This document shows, piece by piece, positions 1-7,213 of a DNA stretch of 64,000 bases; position 1 is the first letter of the stretch, and the number at the start of each line of letters is the position of its first letter. Made by a program: the position numbers and the translations under genes. The DNA is from Lacunisphaera sp. (GTDB lineage Bacteria > Verrucomicrobiota > Verrucomicrobiia > Opitutales > Opitutaceae). The stretch lies in contig SIBQ01000002.1 in assembly GCA_009695095.1 (NCBI GenBank), positions 60,802 through 124,801 on the forward strand, read 5' to 3'. Below the pieces are notes generated by a model. The model was not told the origin of the DNA. It saw nothing but the letters and a program-made list of their open reading frames with translations, and made no database searches.

Positions 1-183
1 TACCATTTGCCCCTTGGCTAAGCCACCGATCGCCGGGTTGCAGCTCATTTGGGCAATAGTATCAATGTTCCCTGTAAGAAGCAGGGTGGTAGCTCCCATT
101 CGTGAAGCTGCCAGGCAAGCCTCAACCCCAGCATGCCCCGCTCCGCAAACAATCACATCAAACGGCTCTTTGTTATAAGTCAT
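1..183 (-). CDS. mnmG: MnmG (GidA), tRNA uridine 5-carboxymethylaminomethyl modification enzyme, N-terminal fragment
   Basis: The first 61 codons of MnmG are present; the gene runs off the left edge. The start ATG is at 183. The N-terminus shows the FAD-binding Rossmann motif [10 protein letters not shown] followed by the family motif MSCNPAIGG. MnmG works with MnmE to modify U34 of certain tRNAs, using FAD and methylene-tetrahydrofolate. mnmE lies just upstream on the same strand, 43 bp away, so the two are probably co-transcribed. Base composition is less GC-rich than in most of the window. Confidence 0.95.
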   Translation of the reverse strand, partial: MTYNKEPFDVIVCGAGHAGVEACLAASRMGATTLLLTGNIDTIAQMSCNPAIGGLAKGQMV

Positions 184-226
184 GACAGCTATTGTCTAGT
201 ATCAAAATATATGATTTGATATAGTA

Positions 227-1579
227 CTATTTACCTATACAAAAGGATGCAAATAGCTTGTCCAGCACCTGTTCGTTATCGATTTTGCCAGCAATCTGAC
301 CATAGGCGTCAAGTGCTGCTCGCAAGTTGCTGGCCACCAGCTCGCTAAAATCGTTTTGCTCCAGATTGTCCTTGGCCGACGCAAGACAGACGCGCGCTTG
401 TTCCAAGGAGTGGGCATGACGGGTGTTGATGGCAATTATCTCTTCACCGATTTTGACCTGAAAGGATTCTGCAAGTTTCGTCACGGTGGCTTGCAGTGCT
501 TCCAAGCCGGCTCCGTTCAGCGCAGAAATGGACACATCCGGAAATGCCTGGGGCAGGGGGCCGCGTTTCGCAGACGGCAAATCGATCTTGTTGAAAACAG
601 CGATAGTGTTGGCGGGTGTCATGCGTGGCGCCAGCGCGAGAGGCAGGGAGGGCAGGGGGCAGGTTGAATCAATCACCCAGAGATAAATATCCGCGTTGTC
701 GGCTTGTTCGAGAGTCATCTCCATACTGCGTTTCTCGAGTGGCCCCGGCGCAGGATTGAGGCCGGCGGTATCGACGAATCGAAAAAAATACGGGCCAAAA
801 ATAACATACTCCTCGAGGTAATCTCGCGTCGTGCCCGGTTCGGAGCTGACCAAGGCACGTTCGCGGCCAACCAGGCGGTTGAGCAAACTGCTTTTACCCG
901 CATTGGGTTCGCCGAGGATCACGGTCTTGATGCCCGCGCGCAGTAATTCTCCGTAGTGACTGGTCGCAAGCAGCCGGGATGTGCTGGCCTGCAGTCCCTC
1001 CAGCTCGCGCACTACCACGAGCCGGTCCTCGGGCGGAAGGTCTTCATCTGGAAAATCGATGTAAGCCTCGATATGGGACAATACCTTGACCAGCTGAGAG
1101 ATAAGTATATTCATTTGCCGGCCAAGGGCTCCGCGCAGCTGCTGATTTGCCGCGGCCAGTGCCTGTTCGCTGCGCGCATGAATCAAGTCCATGACGGCCT
1201 CCGCCTGGCTCAGATCCAGGCGCCCGTTCAAAAACGCGCGTTTGCTGAATTCCCCCGCTTCTGCCGGCCGGCAGCCGCGCCCAACAAGATCTTCCAGGAT
1301 TTTCTGGGCAATAAACGGATTCCCGTGGCAGGAAATTTCCAGCATTGCTTCGCCCGTGAATGAATTCGGTGCGGCGAAATAGGTGAATAACACATCATCC
1401 ACAACCAGCCCGCGAGCATCGCGATAATCGGCGCGCCGGATCGTGCGGGGTTGGGAAGACCCGCCAAAAATCTTTCGGACCAGCTCCGCAGCAAGTGGTC
1501 CACTTGCACGCACGACAGCAATGGCCGAGGTGCCAAAGGGAGTGCCCAGTGCCACAATGGTATCAGACGGGATCGACAT
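227..1579 (-). CDS. mnmE: MnmE (TrmE), tRNA modification GTPase
   Basis: A 450-residue protein of normal family length. It has the N-terminal folate-binding domain, a helical domain, an inserted G domain with P-loop GEPNAGKSS and switch motif DTAGL, and the family-typical C-terminal CIGK whose Cys is needed for catalysis. The open frame extends 22 codons further upstream, but I choose the ATG at 1579 because MSIPSDTIVALGTPFG matches how the family begins. It partners MnmG in wobble-uridine modification, and the neighbouring mnmG supports this. Confidence 0.96.
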   Translation of the reverse strand: MSIPSDTIVALGTPFGTSAIAVVRASGPLAAELVRKIFGGSSQPRTIRRADYRDARGLVVDDVLFTYFAAPNSFTGEAMLEISCHGNPFIAQKILEDLVGRGCRPAEAGEFSKRAFLNGRLDLSQAEAVMDLIHARSEQALAAANQQLRGALGRQMNILISQLVKVLSHIEAYIDFPDEDLPPEDRLVVVRELEGLQASTSRLLATSHYGELLRAGIKTVILGEPNAGKSSLLNRLVGRERALVSSEPGTTRDYLEEYVIFGPYFFRFVDTAGLNPAPGPLEKRSMEMTLEQADNADIYLWVIDSTCPLPSLPLALAPRMTPANTIAVFNKIDLPSAKRGPLPQAFPDVSISALNGAGLEALQATVTKLAESFQVKIGEEIIAINTRHAHSLEQARVCLASAKDNLEQNDFSELVASNLRAALDAYGQIAGKIDNEQVLDKLFASFCIGK

Positions 1580-1670
1580 TCGCCTCACGCAAGCGAACGC
1601 GGCGGCGAAAGCAAAAGGGAAAATGACCAGTCGCGGAGAGAACAAGCAGCGGGCTCGATCTGCGCATGAA

Positions 1671-1697
1671 AAACCCGCGAGACTTCCCCGCGGGTTT
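1671..1697 (-). terminator. Intrinsic terminator of recA
   Basis: A 9-bp perfect stem (AAACCCGCG/CGCGGGTTT) with a 9-nt loop lies about 20 bp past the recA stop. On the minus strand it is followed by a run of T. It sits between recA and mnmE, so recA is probably a separate transcript. Confidence 0.85.
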
Positions 1698-1717
1698 GTC
1701 GATAGTGCGGAATTACG

Positions 1718-2803
1718 TTATTCTGCGCTGGCCCCGGTGACCGATGCGCCGCCCTTGACGTGCACCTTCTCAAGGATAGCGGCGGTTATCTTGGCCGCGA
1801 GGGCGGGGTCTTTTGCCAGGGCGTCTTTGGCGGCCTCGCGACCTTGGCCAACCAGCGTGCCTTCGTAAGCGATCCACGCACCCTTCTTCTCGAGCACCTT
1901 GTGATCAATGCCGAGGTCGATCAGGCAGCCGGTGGCCGAAATGCCCTCGTCATACATGATGTCGAACTCCACCTCGGTGAACGGCGGAGCGACTTTGTTC
2001 TTCACGACCTTGATTTTCGTGCGGTTGCCAATGACCTTGCCATCGGGCGTCTTGAGCTGGTCCTTGCGGCGGATGTCGAGCCGGATCGACGAGAAAAATT
2101 TCAGGGCGCGCCCACCGGAGGTGGTCTCGGGGTTTCCGAACATCACGCCGATCTTCTCGCGGATCTGGTTGGTGAATATGCACACGCAGTTCGTCTTGCT
2201 GACGACAGACGTAAGGCGGCGCATGGCCTGGCTCATGAGGCGGGCCTGGCTGCCCATGGTCATGTCGCCCATCTGGCCGTCGAGTTCGGCCTTGGTGATA
2301 AGGGCGGCGACAGAATCCAGAACGATGATGTCGATGCTGTTGGAGCGGATGAGCGTCTCCATGATGTTGAGCGCGTCCTCGCCGGAGTCAGGCTGGGATA
2401 CAAGGAGATCATCGAGGCTGACCCCGACGATGCGGGCGTATTTCGGGTCGAGGGCATGTTCGACGTCAATGAAGGCAGCGAGGCCGCCCTGGCGCTGGGC
2501 CTCGGCGATGGCGCTCAGACAGAAGGTAGTTTTGCCGGAGGATTCCGGGCCGTAGATCTCTATGATGCGGCCGCGGGGCAGGCCGCCGACGCCGAGGGCG
2601 AGGTCGATCGCCAGCGAACCGGTGGAGAGTGTCTCGACCTTCATCTTGGTGTTGCTGCCCAGGCGCATGATCGAACCCTCGCCGAATTGTTTCGTGATGG
2701 AAGAGACGGCGAGCTCGATGTTTTTCTCGCGGGCGGGGTTGGCGGATTTCTCCGCGGGGGCGATGCGGGAGTCGGAAGACTTGGCTTTATCGGTTTTGGA
2801 CAT
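1718..2803 (-). CDS. recA: RecA recombinase
   Basis: A 361-residue RecA: DNA-dependent ATPase for homologous pairing and co-protease for LexA. Walker A GPESSGKT is at residues 85-92. Other visible motifs include the L2-region [19 protein letters not shown] and the start [21 protein letters not shown]. An approximately 25-residue Lys/Ser-rich N-terminal lead precedes the core. The gene has its own terminator (1671-1697) and a palindrome 45 bp upstream of the start (2848-2865) that could be an SOS operator. Confidence 0.98.
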   Translation of the reverse strand: MSKTDKAKSSDSRIAPAEKSANPAREKNIELAVSSITKQFGEGSIMRLGSNTKMKVETLSTGSLAIDLALGVGGLPRGRIIEIYGPESSGKTTFCLSAIAEAQRQGGLAAFIDVEHALDPKYARIVGVSLDDLLVSQPDSGEDALNIMETLIRSNSIDIIVLDSVAALITKAELDGQMGDMTMGSQARLMSQAMRRLTSVVSKTNCVCIFTNQIREKIGVMFGNPETTSGGRALKFFSSIRLDIRRKDQLKTPDGKVIGNRTKIKVVKNKVAPPFTEVEFDIMYDEGISATGCLIDLGIDHKVLEKKGAWIAYEGTLVGQGREAAKDALAKDPALAAKITAAILEKVHVKGGASVTGASAE

Positions 2804-2847
2804 GGGAGTCGGGTGGATTGGTTAAAGGGACAGCTTAACGGATGGCA

Positions 2848-2865
2848 CTGACAACAGTATGTCAG
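2848..2865. promoter_or_regulatory. Palindrome upstream of recA, candidate LexA-type operator
   Basis: An inverted repeat CTGACA-N6-TGTCAG lies 45-62 bp upstream of the recA start codon, where an operator overlapping the promoter would be expected. recA is under LexA control in most bacteria. I do not know the LexA consensus of this lineage, so the assignment is by position and symmetry only. Confidence 0.4.
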
Positions 2866-2932
2866 GAGACTTTCCCTGAGGCGTCGGTCCCGCAAGCGCG
2901 GAGTGACCGAAAAAGCGCCTAAAATCAGGCCG

Positions 2933-3295
2933 CTAATTTGCGCTGGCGGCAGGCAGCACGGGCCTGTTGAACCCGAAGGCAAAAAACACAGCGAGCGCGA
3001 TGAAGAGCAGGCTCACGCCATAGTTCCAGCGGAGTTTTTCACCCAGCACCAGCCAAGCAAAGATCACAAACACCGCGAGGGTGATGACCTCTTGGATGAT
3101 CTTCAGCTGGTAGCCGGTCCAGATGCCATAGCCGAGCTGGTTGGCGGGCACCATCAGGCAGTATTTAAAAAATGCGATGCCCCAGGAGATGAGAATGGCG
3201 ATCCAGAGGGACTTGTCGTGCTGGTATTTCAGGTGTCCATATCAGGCATAAGTCATGAAAATATTGGAGAGGCAGAGCAGCAGGATGGTGGTCAT
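2933..3295 (-). pseudogene. DUF486 (DMT-like) small membrane protein, in-frame TGA at codon 18
   Basis: Reading from the ATG at 3295 gives a 120-codon frame that matches the DUF486/DMTF family of small four-helix membrane proteins, with NIFMTYA then YGHLKYQ near the start and GYGIWTGYQLKIIQEV in the middle. Codon 18 (3242-3244) is TGA where the family has Trp (TYAWYGH), so one G-to-A change explains it. The rest of the frame is intact to the TAG stop. It may be a real nonsense mutation or a base-call error. Translation could restart at the ATG at 3154, giving a 73-residue C-terminal part with fewer helices. Confidence 0.85.
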
Positions 3296-3336
3296 AAGCG
3301 GATTGTGCGCGACCCGACCCTGATCGCTAGGGAAAA

Positions 3337-4344
3337 TTACTCGGTCATTGTATAAACGGCGAAGGAAGGCAGCCAGTGGGCGCGGTTGAAGTCCTGCGCG
3401 TCGAGCAGGGGCAGCGCCGCCGCGTAATGCGCCGCGCCCGCCTCAAGAGCGAGGGCCCGGCGGGAATCATCGGCGGCCAGTATGCCCGAAAGGCGCCGCC
3501 ACACCCAGCCCTTGTTAAGGTTAAGCCCGATGAGGTGGGCGATCTTCGGGTCTGTTGGGTCGCTGACCCGGGCGGGCTGCAGCAGGTTGGCCGGCTCGCC
3601 CTGCGCGAGGCGAGGCAGAAACCGGTCAAACCATTGGAGGAACTGCTCGCGCGGCAGGATGCGCGCCATGAGCCCGGCTTCCATCAGGCACGGGGAATAA
3701 AAATCCTCGCCCGACGGCTCGTATTGCGCGGGGTAGTCCGTATCGTGCCCGAACCAATAAGCCGCCCGCGCCGTGCAGAAAAGCTTCAGTTCCTGGTTAT
3801 CGTGGGCGCGGGCATGGCCGAGGACGAGCGCCACGGCGGTGTTGCCATGCACGCCGTTGCGGACGGGGTGGGTGAGGGCGCGTAAGTAGCGCATGAAGCC
3901 GGTCCGGATATACGAGACCAGCGGCTCCATGTTGGCCTCGAGCGTGGCGTCGTAAGCGCGGATTTCCTGCGCAAGCTTCAGCAACCACGCCCAGCCGTAG
4001 GGACGCTCAAAAAACTCCCGGCCAGGCGCGTAAAAATATTCCGCCTCAGCGCGCATATTCTCCAGCGTCAGATGCTCGCGCAGCACGCGGTCGATTTCGG
4101 GGCGCTCGGGCAGGGCGGGGAACATCAGCGCGAGTCGGACCAGCATCCAGTGCTGGTGTACGCACGAATGTCAGTCATAGCTGCCGTAAAAGGCCGGGTG
4201 CAACGCCCGGGGTGTTCGGGCGTCGGCCGGCCCGTTCAACATGTGTTGCAGGTAATGTGGGAACTCGCGGCGGATATTCGTCAAGCCGAGGCGCGCGAAC
4301 TCGGAGGCCTGACTGGTTAAAATGACGGGGAAAGCAGCGGGCAT
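3337..4344 (-). pseudogene. DUF2891 family protein, in-frame TGA at codon 58
   Basis: From the ATG at 4344 the frame runs 335 codons. It resembles the DUF2891 family: FARLGL near the start, HPAFYGSYD then HS.VH.HWMLVRL, and later a paired-helix toroid-like region. Codon 58 (4171-4173) is TGA at the position of a conserved Trp (usually D-W-H-S), again a one-base TGG-to-TGA change. The remaining 277 codons are clean. Its function is not established. It is next to DUF486, which carries the same kind of lesion. Confidence 0.75.
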
Positions 4345-4432
4345 GGCCGGCTAAGCTAGGCGAGGTGAAAGTTTAAGTTGAAGAAGGAAGGCTGCCCCAT
4401 AAGTTGTGCTGTCTCAACATTTCTCGCCCACC

Positions 4433-4768
4433 ATGAAAATCAAAGCCTATCTCAAACCACATTGCGGCTGGTCCAACGGGATTCGTGCCATCATGCACAA
4501 GCACAGCCTCGAGTTTGATGATATCGATATCATCAACAACCGCGCCAACTATGAGGAAATGGTGCGGAAATCCGCCCAGCCGCTTTCCCCCTGCGTGGAG
4601 ATCGACGGTGTGATGCTGGCGGACATTTCCGGTGAGGAGGTGGAAAACTACCTGCTGGCCAACAATCTGGTGCAGGCCAACCCCGCGCCGGTGAGTGTCG
4701 CCACCAACGCCGGGTGCTCCACTGAGGAGCACGAAAAAATGTCCTCGAAGCCGGTCCGTTTCTTTTAA
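4433..4768 (+). CDS. Glutaredoxin-family protein, monothiol CGWS type
   Basis: A 111-residue protein with a thioredoxin/glutaredoxin fold. It opens MKIKAYLKPHCGWSNG, so the active-site Cys is at residue 11 in a C-G-W-S monothiol motif. The cis-Pro region is SPCVEIDGVMLAD. I chose the ATG at 4433 over one nine codons upstream because it begins directly at the first beta strand. Monothiol glutaredoxins usually serve iron-sulfur transfer or glutathione-linked redox work. A terminator follows at 4796. Confidence 0.85.
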   Translation: MKIKAYLKPHCGWSNGIRAIMHKHSLEFDDIDIINNRANYEEMVRKSAQPLSPCVEIDGVMLADISGEEVENYLLANNLVQANPAPVSVATNAGCSTEEHEKMSSKPVRFF

Positions 4769-4795
4769 AAGCGGCCCACTCGCCCCTAATCTAAA

Positions 4796-4822
4796 CCGGA
4801 CTCATCCGAGTCCGGCGTTTTT
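4796..4822 (+). terminator. Intrinsic terminator downstream of the glutaredoxin gene
   Basis: An 8-bp stem CCGGACTC/GAGTCCGG with a 4-nt loop is followed by CG and five T on the plus strand, 28 bp after the glutaredoxin stop. Confidence 0.85.
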
Positions 4823-4879
4823 CTAGTGGAACGCGACGTCCCGCCACGCTCTGAATGCGCCCGGTGGACGCCTTCCGTC

Positions 4880-5038
4880 TTAATCCAACAGCAGCATGCG
4901 GATGGCGCCGGGGATGCCCTGCAGCTCTTCGATGGTGATTTCGGTGCCGATGTTGGCCTGCGCCTCGGCGGCATTCGCATAAATGCCCTCGAGGAAGAGG
5001 AGCTTGATGCGGCGTTTGTCGAAGGAGAGTTTTTGCAT
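4880..5038 (-). pseudogene. serA: Remnant of serA (D-3-phosphoglycerate dehydrogenase), about 26 N-terminal codons joined to two C-terminal pieces
   Basis: A 52-codon open frame reads as three joined pieces of SerA. Residues 1-26 (MQKLSFDKRRIKLLFLEGIY...) match the SerA N-terminus. Residues about 24-34 (EAQANIGTEI) match the segment after the last Rossmann helix, which in E. coli SerA reads EAQENIGLEV. The end (IEELQGIPGAIRMLLLD) matches the ACT-domain C-terminus, in E. coli ..AMKAIPGTIRARLLY. The full enzyme is over 400 residues, so about seven eighths is gone, yet the frame is kept. No ribosome-binding site is obvious. The comparison is from memory of the E. coli sequence. Confidence 0.65.
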
Positions 5039-5215
5039 CGGGCGAGGGCGGAGCTTCAGCGGGGAATCCCGTCCCCGGCAAGGCCCGTGTGTGTCACCCG
5101 GACTGGTTCTCCATCTTCCCCGGGTCTTTGCGGACCGGGCTGCGGCAACGCGCCCAGGCCCCGCCTAGGCTTGTCTCTTGGCTCCCAATAAAAATCGGTC
5201 CGGGCCCTCCTGGAA

Positions 5216-5242
5216 AATTTGTAACGTATTATATTACAAATT
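5216..5242. promoter_or_regulatory. AT-rich 9+9 bp inverted repeat, possible operator
   Basis: AATTTGTAA and TTACAAATT are perfect inverted arms separated by 9 AT-rich bases, in otherwise GC-rich DNA. TGTAA-N9-TTACA symmetry is typical of dimeric repressor sites. It lies 136 bp upstream of the DUF5069 gene and could also overlap its promoter. No regulator gene is adjacent. Confidence 0.35.
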
Positions 5243-5278
5243 ATCGGGGGCCTTGCGGAAGCCAGCCAGGGCTTGCCA

Positions 5279-5304
5279 TCCGCCTTCGCCAAGGCTTCGG
5301 CGGA
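5279..5304. repeat. Dispersed 26-bp palindromic repeat, copy 1
   Basis: Outer arms TCCGCC/GGCGGA enclose TTCGCCAAGGCTTC, which itself can fold (GCCTT/AAGGC). Two further copies are at 8383-8408 and 21459-21484, all of exactly 26 bp and all between genes. Confidence 0.8.
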
Positions 5305-5377
5305 CAGGCTTGCTGGGATGCGGTCATGATTTGCGTATGCTTGCCTCTTGGCAGCCAATGGGTTCGCCTCGAAGCCC

Positions 5378-5839
5378 ATGGCCTCGAAGCCCATCCCCGG
5401 CTCCTCCGGTGAAGTGCTGACCACCCTGCCGTCGGCCTACCAGCCCCACGCGGCCACGGGCCTGCTGCATCTGCCGCGCTTCCTCGCCAAGGCCAACTAC
5501 GTCAAGACCCACGGCGCGCTGCCAGCCAGCTACGCGAAAAACTACAAGCGCGGCATGGACCGTTTCCTCTGCCAGCACCTCGGCATCGAGCCCGCCGCCG
5601 TGGAGCAGATCGTCATCGAATCCGCCACCGACGCCGAGATCGACGCGAAACTCAAGGCGCTGCTCCCCGCCGATGTCCGCACGGCGAAGTGGAACCGCGA
5701 CTACGTGCAGAAGGGCATGACGCCCTCCGGCCGGGAATTTTTGAAGGAGGCGCTGACCAACATGGGCTGCGCCGACCGCGTGGAACAGATCGTCAGCGTC
5801 GTGGATCTGATCGAATTTGACGAAGGTCGGATCGAGTAG
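5378..5839 (+). CDS. DUF5069 family protein
   Basis: A 153-residue protein of the DUF5069 family, with no known function. Visible features are a start with LPRFLAKA then YKRGMDRF, and the C-terminal DLIEFDEGR that recurs in the second DUF5069 gene of this window (15918-16364, NEFDEGR). I start at the ATG at 5378; a TTG at 5348 is also open, but a tandem duplication of GCCTCGAAGCCCAT spans this area and blurs the start. Confidence 0.75.
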   Translation: MASKPIPGSSGEVLTTLPSAYQPHAATGLLHLPRFLAKANYVKTHGALPASYAKNYKRGMDRFLCQHLGIEPAAVEQIVIESATDAEIDAKLKALLPADVRTAKWNRDYVQKGMTPSGREFLKEALTNMGCADRVEQIVSVVDLIEFDEGRIE

Positions 5840-5851
5840 GTCGGGATTTAG

Positions 5852-5868
5852 CCACGAAGGACACGAAG
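5852..5868. repeat. Direct repeat left of the CDGSH gene
   Basis: CCACGAAGGACACGAAG is identical to 6505-6521. Similarity continues weakly beyond it (GCCGGGTCG.ATTGT in both), so the repeated unit is nearer 40-45 bp. Confidence 0.7.
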
Positions 5869-6031
5869 TCCACAAAAGATGGGCCGGGTCGGATTGTGGC
5901 ACAGTAGAAACGCAGGAAGGTTTTAGAAACAATGAACAGAATCGGCCAGCCGGTTCCTGTTGCGGTTTACAGGAGAGAGCAGAGCGAGCTGATGGCAGAA
6001 GATCCGGTGTCCGCCCAGTCTCCAACGCCTC

Positions 6032-6061
6032 TCTCTGCTTCCTCTGTTGCCTCCTGTGAAA
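6032..6061. repeat. Left arm of a 30-bp inverted repeat flanking the CDGSH gene
   Basis: The reverse complement of this 30-mer agrees with 6540-6569 at 27 of 30 positions (shared core GGAGGCAACAGAGGAA). Confidence 0.75.
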
Positions 6062-6133
6062 ATCCCGTCCCTGAATTTTATTAATTCTATCCCAACACCG
6101 CTTATTGCTTACCGCTTAAGGCTTGCAGCCTGC

Positions 6134-6457
6134 TCAACACGGCTGGTGGCCCCAGTCGTTTTCCTTCAGGTCTTTCTCGAAACGCTTCATCTGCTCCTTG
6201 GGGGTCAGGGCGGGGGGCGGCAGCGTCTTGTGCGAGCCGTCGCAGGTGGCGCCCTCTACCGAGTGCTTGCAGCCGCAGAAATACACCGGGCCGCTCTGCT
6301 CCGCCTTGAACAGCTTGGGCGCGAGGCCCGTGCCCTTGTGCGCGCCGTCGCAAAACGGCTGGGCCTGGCTCCGCCCGCAGGCGCACCACGCGTAGGTCTT
6401 CCCCGCCTCGACGTTGACGGCATACGGCGACCGCTGGGCGATGATGGGCTCCGACAT
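6134..6457 (-). CDS. CDGSH iron-sulfur protein with two CDGSH motifs
   Basis: A 107-residue protein with two zinc-finger-like 2Fe-2S motifs: CACGRSQAQPFCDGAH (about residues 25-40) and CGCKHSVEGATCDGSH (about 62-77). Each has the three Cys and one His that bind a 2Fe-2S cluster in the CDGSH family. Tandem-CDGSH proteins of this size are redox or cluster-transfer proteins of uncertain bacterial role. There is no signal peptide, so it is cytoplasmic. The gene is alone, with repeats on both sides. Confidence 0.92.
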   Translation of the reverse strand: MSEPIIAQRSPYAVNVEAGKTYAWCACGRSQAQPFCDGAHKGTGLAPKLFKAEQSGPVYFCGCKHSVEGATCDGSHKTLPPPALTPKEQMKRFEKDLKENDWGHQPC

Positions 6458-6504
6458 GTCGCCAGCCTAATTTCCCGGCCGCCCACCGCGAGCCTAATAT
6501 TTAA

Positions 6505-6521
6505 CCACGAAGGACACGAAG
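6505..6521. repeat. Direct repeat right of the CDGSH gene
   Basis: Identical 17-mer to 5852-5868. The two copies are in the same orientation, 637 bp apart, with the CDGSH gene between them. Confidence 0.7.
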
Positions 6522-6539
6522 AGGAGCCGGGTCGAATTG

Positions 6540-6569
6540 TTTCAGAGGAGGCAACAGAGGAAACAGAGT
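6540..6569. repeat. Right arm of the 30-bp inverted repeat flanking the CDGSH gene
   Basis: Matches the reverse complement of 6032-6061 at 27 of 30 positions. Confidence 0.75.
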
Positions 6570-6582
6570 GTAGAGCCATCGC

Positions 6583-7113
6583 TCAACCACGCCTGTCGGG
6601 AAACGGCGGCACGGTCAGGAGCGGAGGCTTGGGCTTGCGGGGGAGCCAGCGGGGGACGTCGCGCTTGTAATCCTCATACATCGCCCCGAAGGTGCGGCGC
6701 AGCGCCTTCTCCTCATGGGCCAGCACGAAAAGATGGAACACGCAGGCGAGGCAGACGAGATAGACGGCGATGTGCCCCGACTGGAGAAACAGGGCCTCGG
6801 CGCCGACCAGGGCCAGGATGGCCAGATACATCGGGTTGCGCACCCACTTGTAGGGGCCGCGGCGCACGAACTTCTTCGGCGGGTCGAGGGACAGGGGCGT
6901 GCCCTGGCCGCGCGTGGCGAACAGCCACTGGCTGGTGAAAAACCCGGCGGCGCCGAACAGCGCCAGCACTCCGGCGTCATATTGCGGCCATCGCCACACC
7001 GCCGGCCACACGGGATTCTTCTCAAACCAGTGCAGTGGCACCCAGCCGACCACGAAACCGGGCACGATCACCGTGAAGACGAGGTTTTTGAGGAGGAGCC
7101 AGAGTTGGGACAC
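6583..7113 (-). CDS. Isoprenylcysteine carboxyl methyltransferase-family (ICMT/PEMT-like) membrane protein
   Basis: A 176-residue integral membrane protein with about four to five helices. The C-terminal half carries the ICMT/phospholipid methyltransferase signature: GPYKWVRNPMYLAI (about residues 88-101), then a helix, then HEEKALRRTFGAMYEDYKRDVPRW. In this family RNPxY and the EE pair bind S-adenosylmethionine and position the substrate. The substrate is unknown; bacterial members may methylate lipids or small thiols. The stop is TGA, showing that TGA serves as an ordinary stop here. Confidence 0.85.
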   Translation of the reverse strand: MSQLWLLLKNLVFTVIVPGFVVGWVPLHWFEKNPVWPAVWRWPQYDAGVLALFGAAGFFTSQWLFATRGQGTPLSLDPPKKFVRRGPYKWVRNPMYLAILALVGAEALFLQSGHIAVYLVCLACVFHLFVLAHEEKALRRTFGAMYEDYKRDVPRWLPRKPKPPLLTVPPFPDRRG

Positions 7114-7146
7114 TGCCAGTGAGCGGTGAGCGGTAATCAGCGATTT

Positions 7147-7213
7147 GGACAGAATTAACAGAATCAGTAATCAATGGTTCGGATTCCGCTCAGCCATTTT
7201 GTTCATTCTGTCT
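7147..7213. repeat. Short inverted-repeat element, copy A (67 bp)
   Basis: The ends GGACAGAATTAACAGAAT and ATTTTGTTCATTCTGTCT are imperfect inverted repeats (15 of 18). The interior shares ATTCCGCTCA with a similar 78-bp element at 45480-45557. The right end touches the stop of the next gene. Confidence 0.6.

Larger units (their letters stand above)
5039..5377. other. Non-coding gap with a palindrome and a dispersed repeat
   Basis: I see no gene here. The stretch holds an AT-rich palindrome (5216-5242), copy 1 of the 26-bp dispersed palindrome (5279-5304), and near its end the first half of a tandem 14-bp repeat (GCCTCGAAGCCCAT twice) that runs into the start of the next gene. Confidence 0.6.
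5840..6133. other. Non-coding gap made of repeat-like sequence
   Basis: I see no gene. It contains CCACGAAGGACACGAAG (5852-5868), also present at 6505-6521, and a 30-bp arm (6032-6061) that recurs inverted at 6540-6569. Together they flank the CDGSH gene. Confidence 0.6.

Noticed and set aside
1760..2851. 363-codon plus-strand frame over recA
   Set aside because: Antisense shadow of recA.
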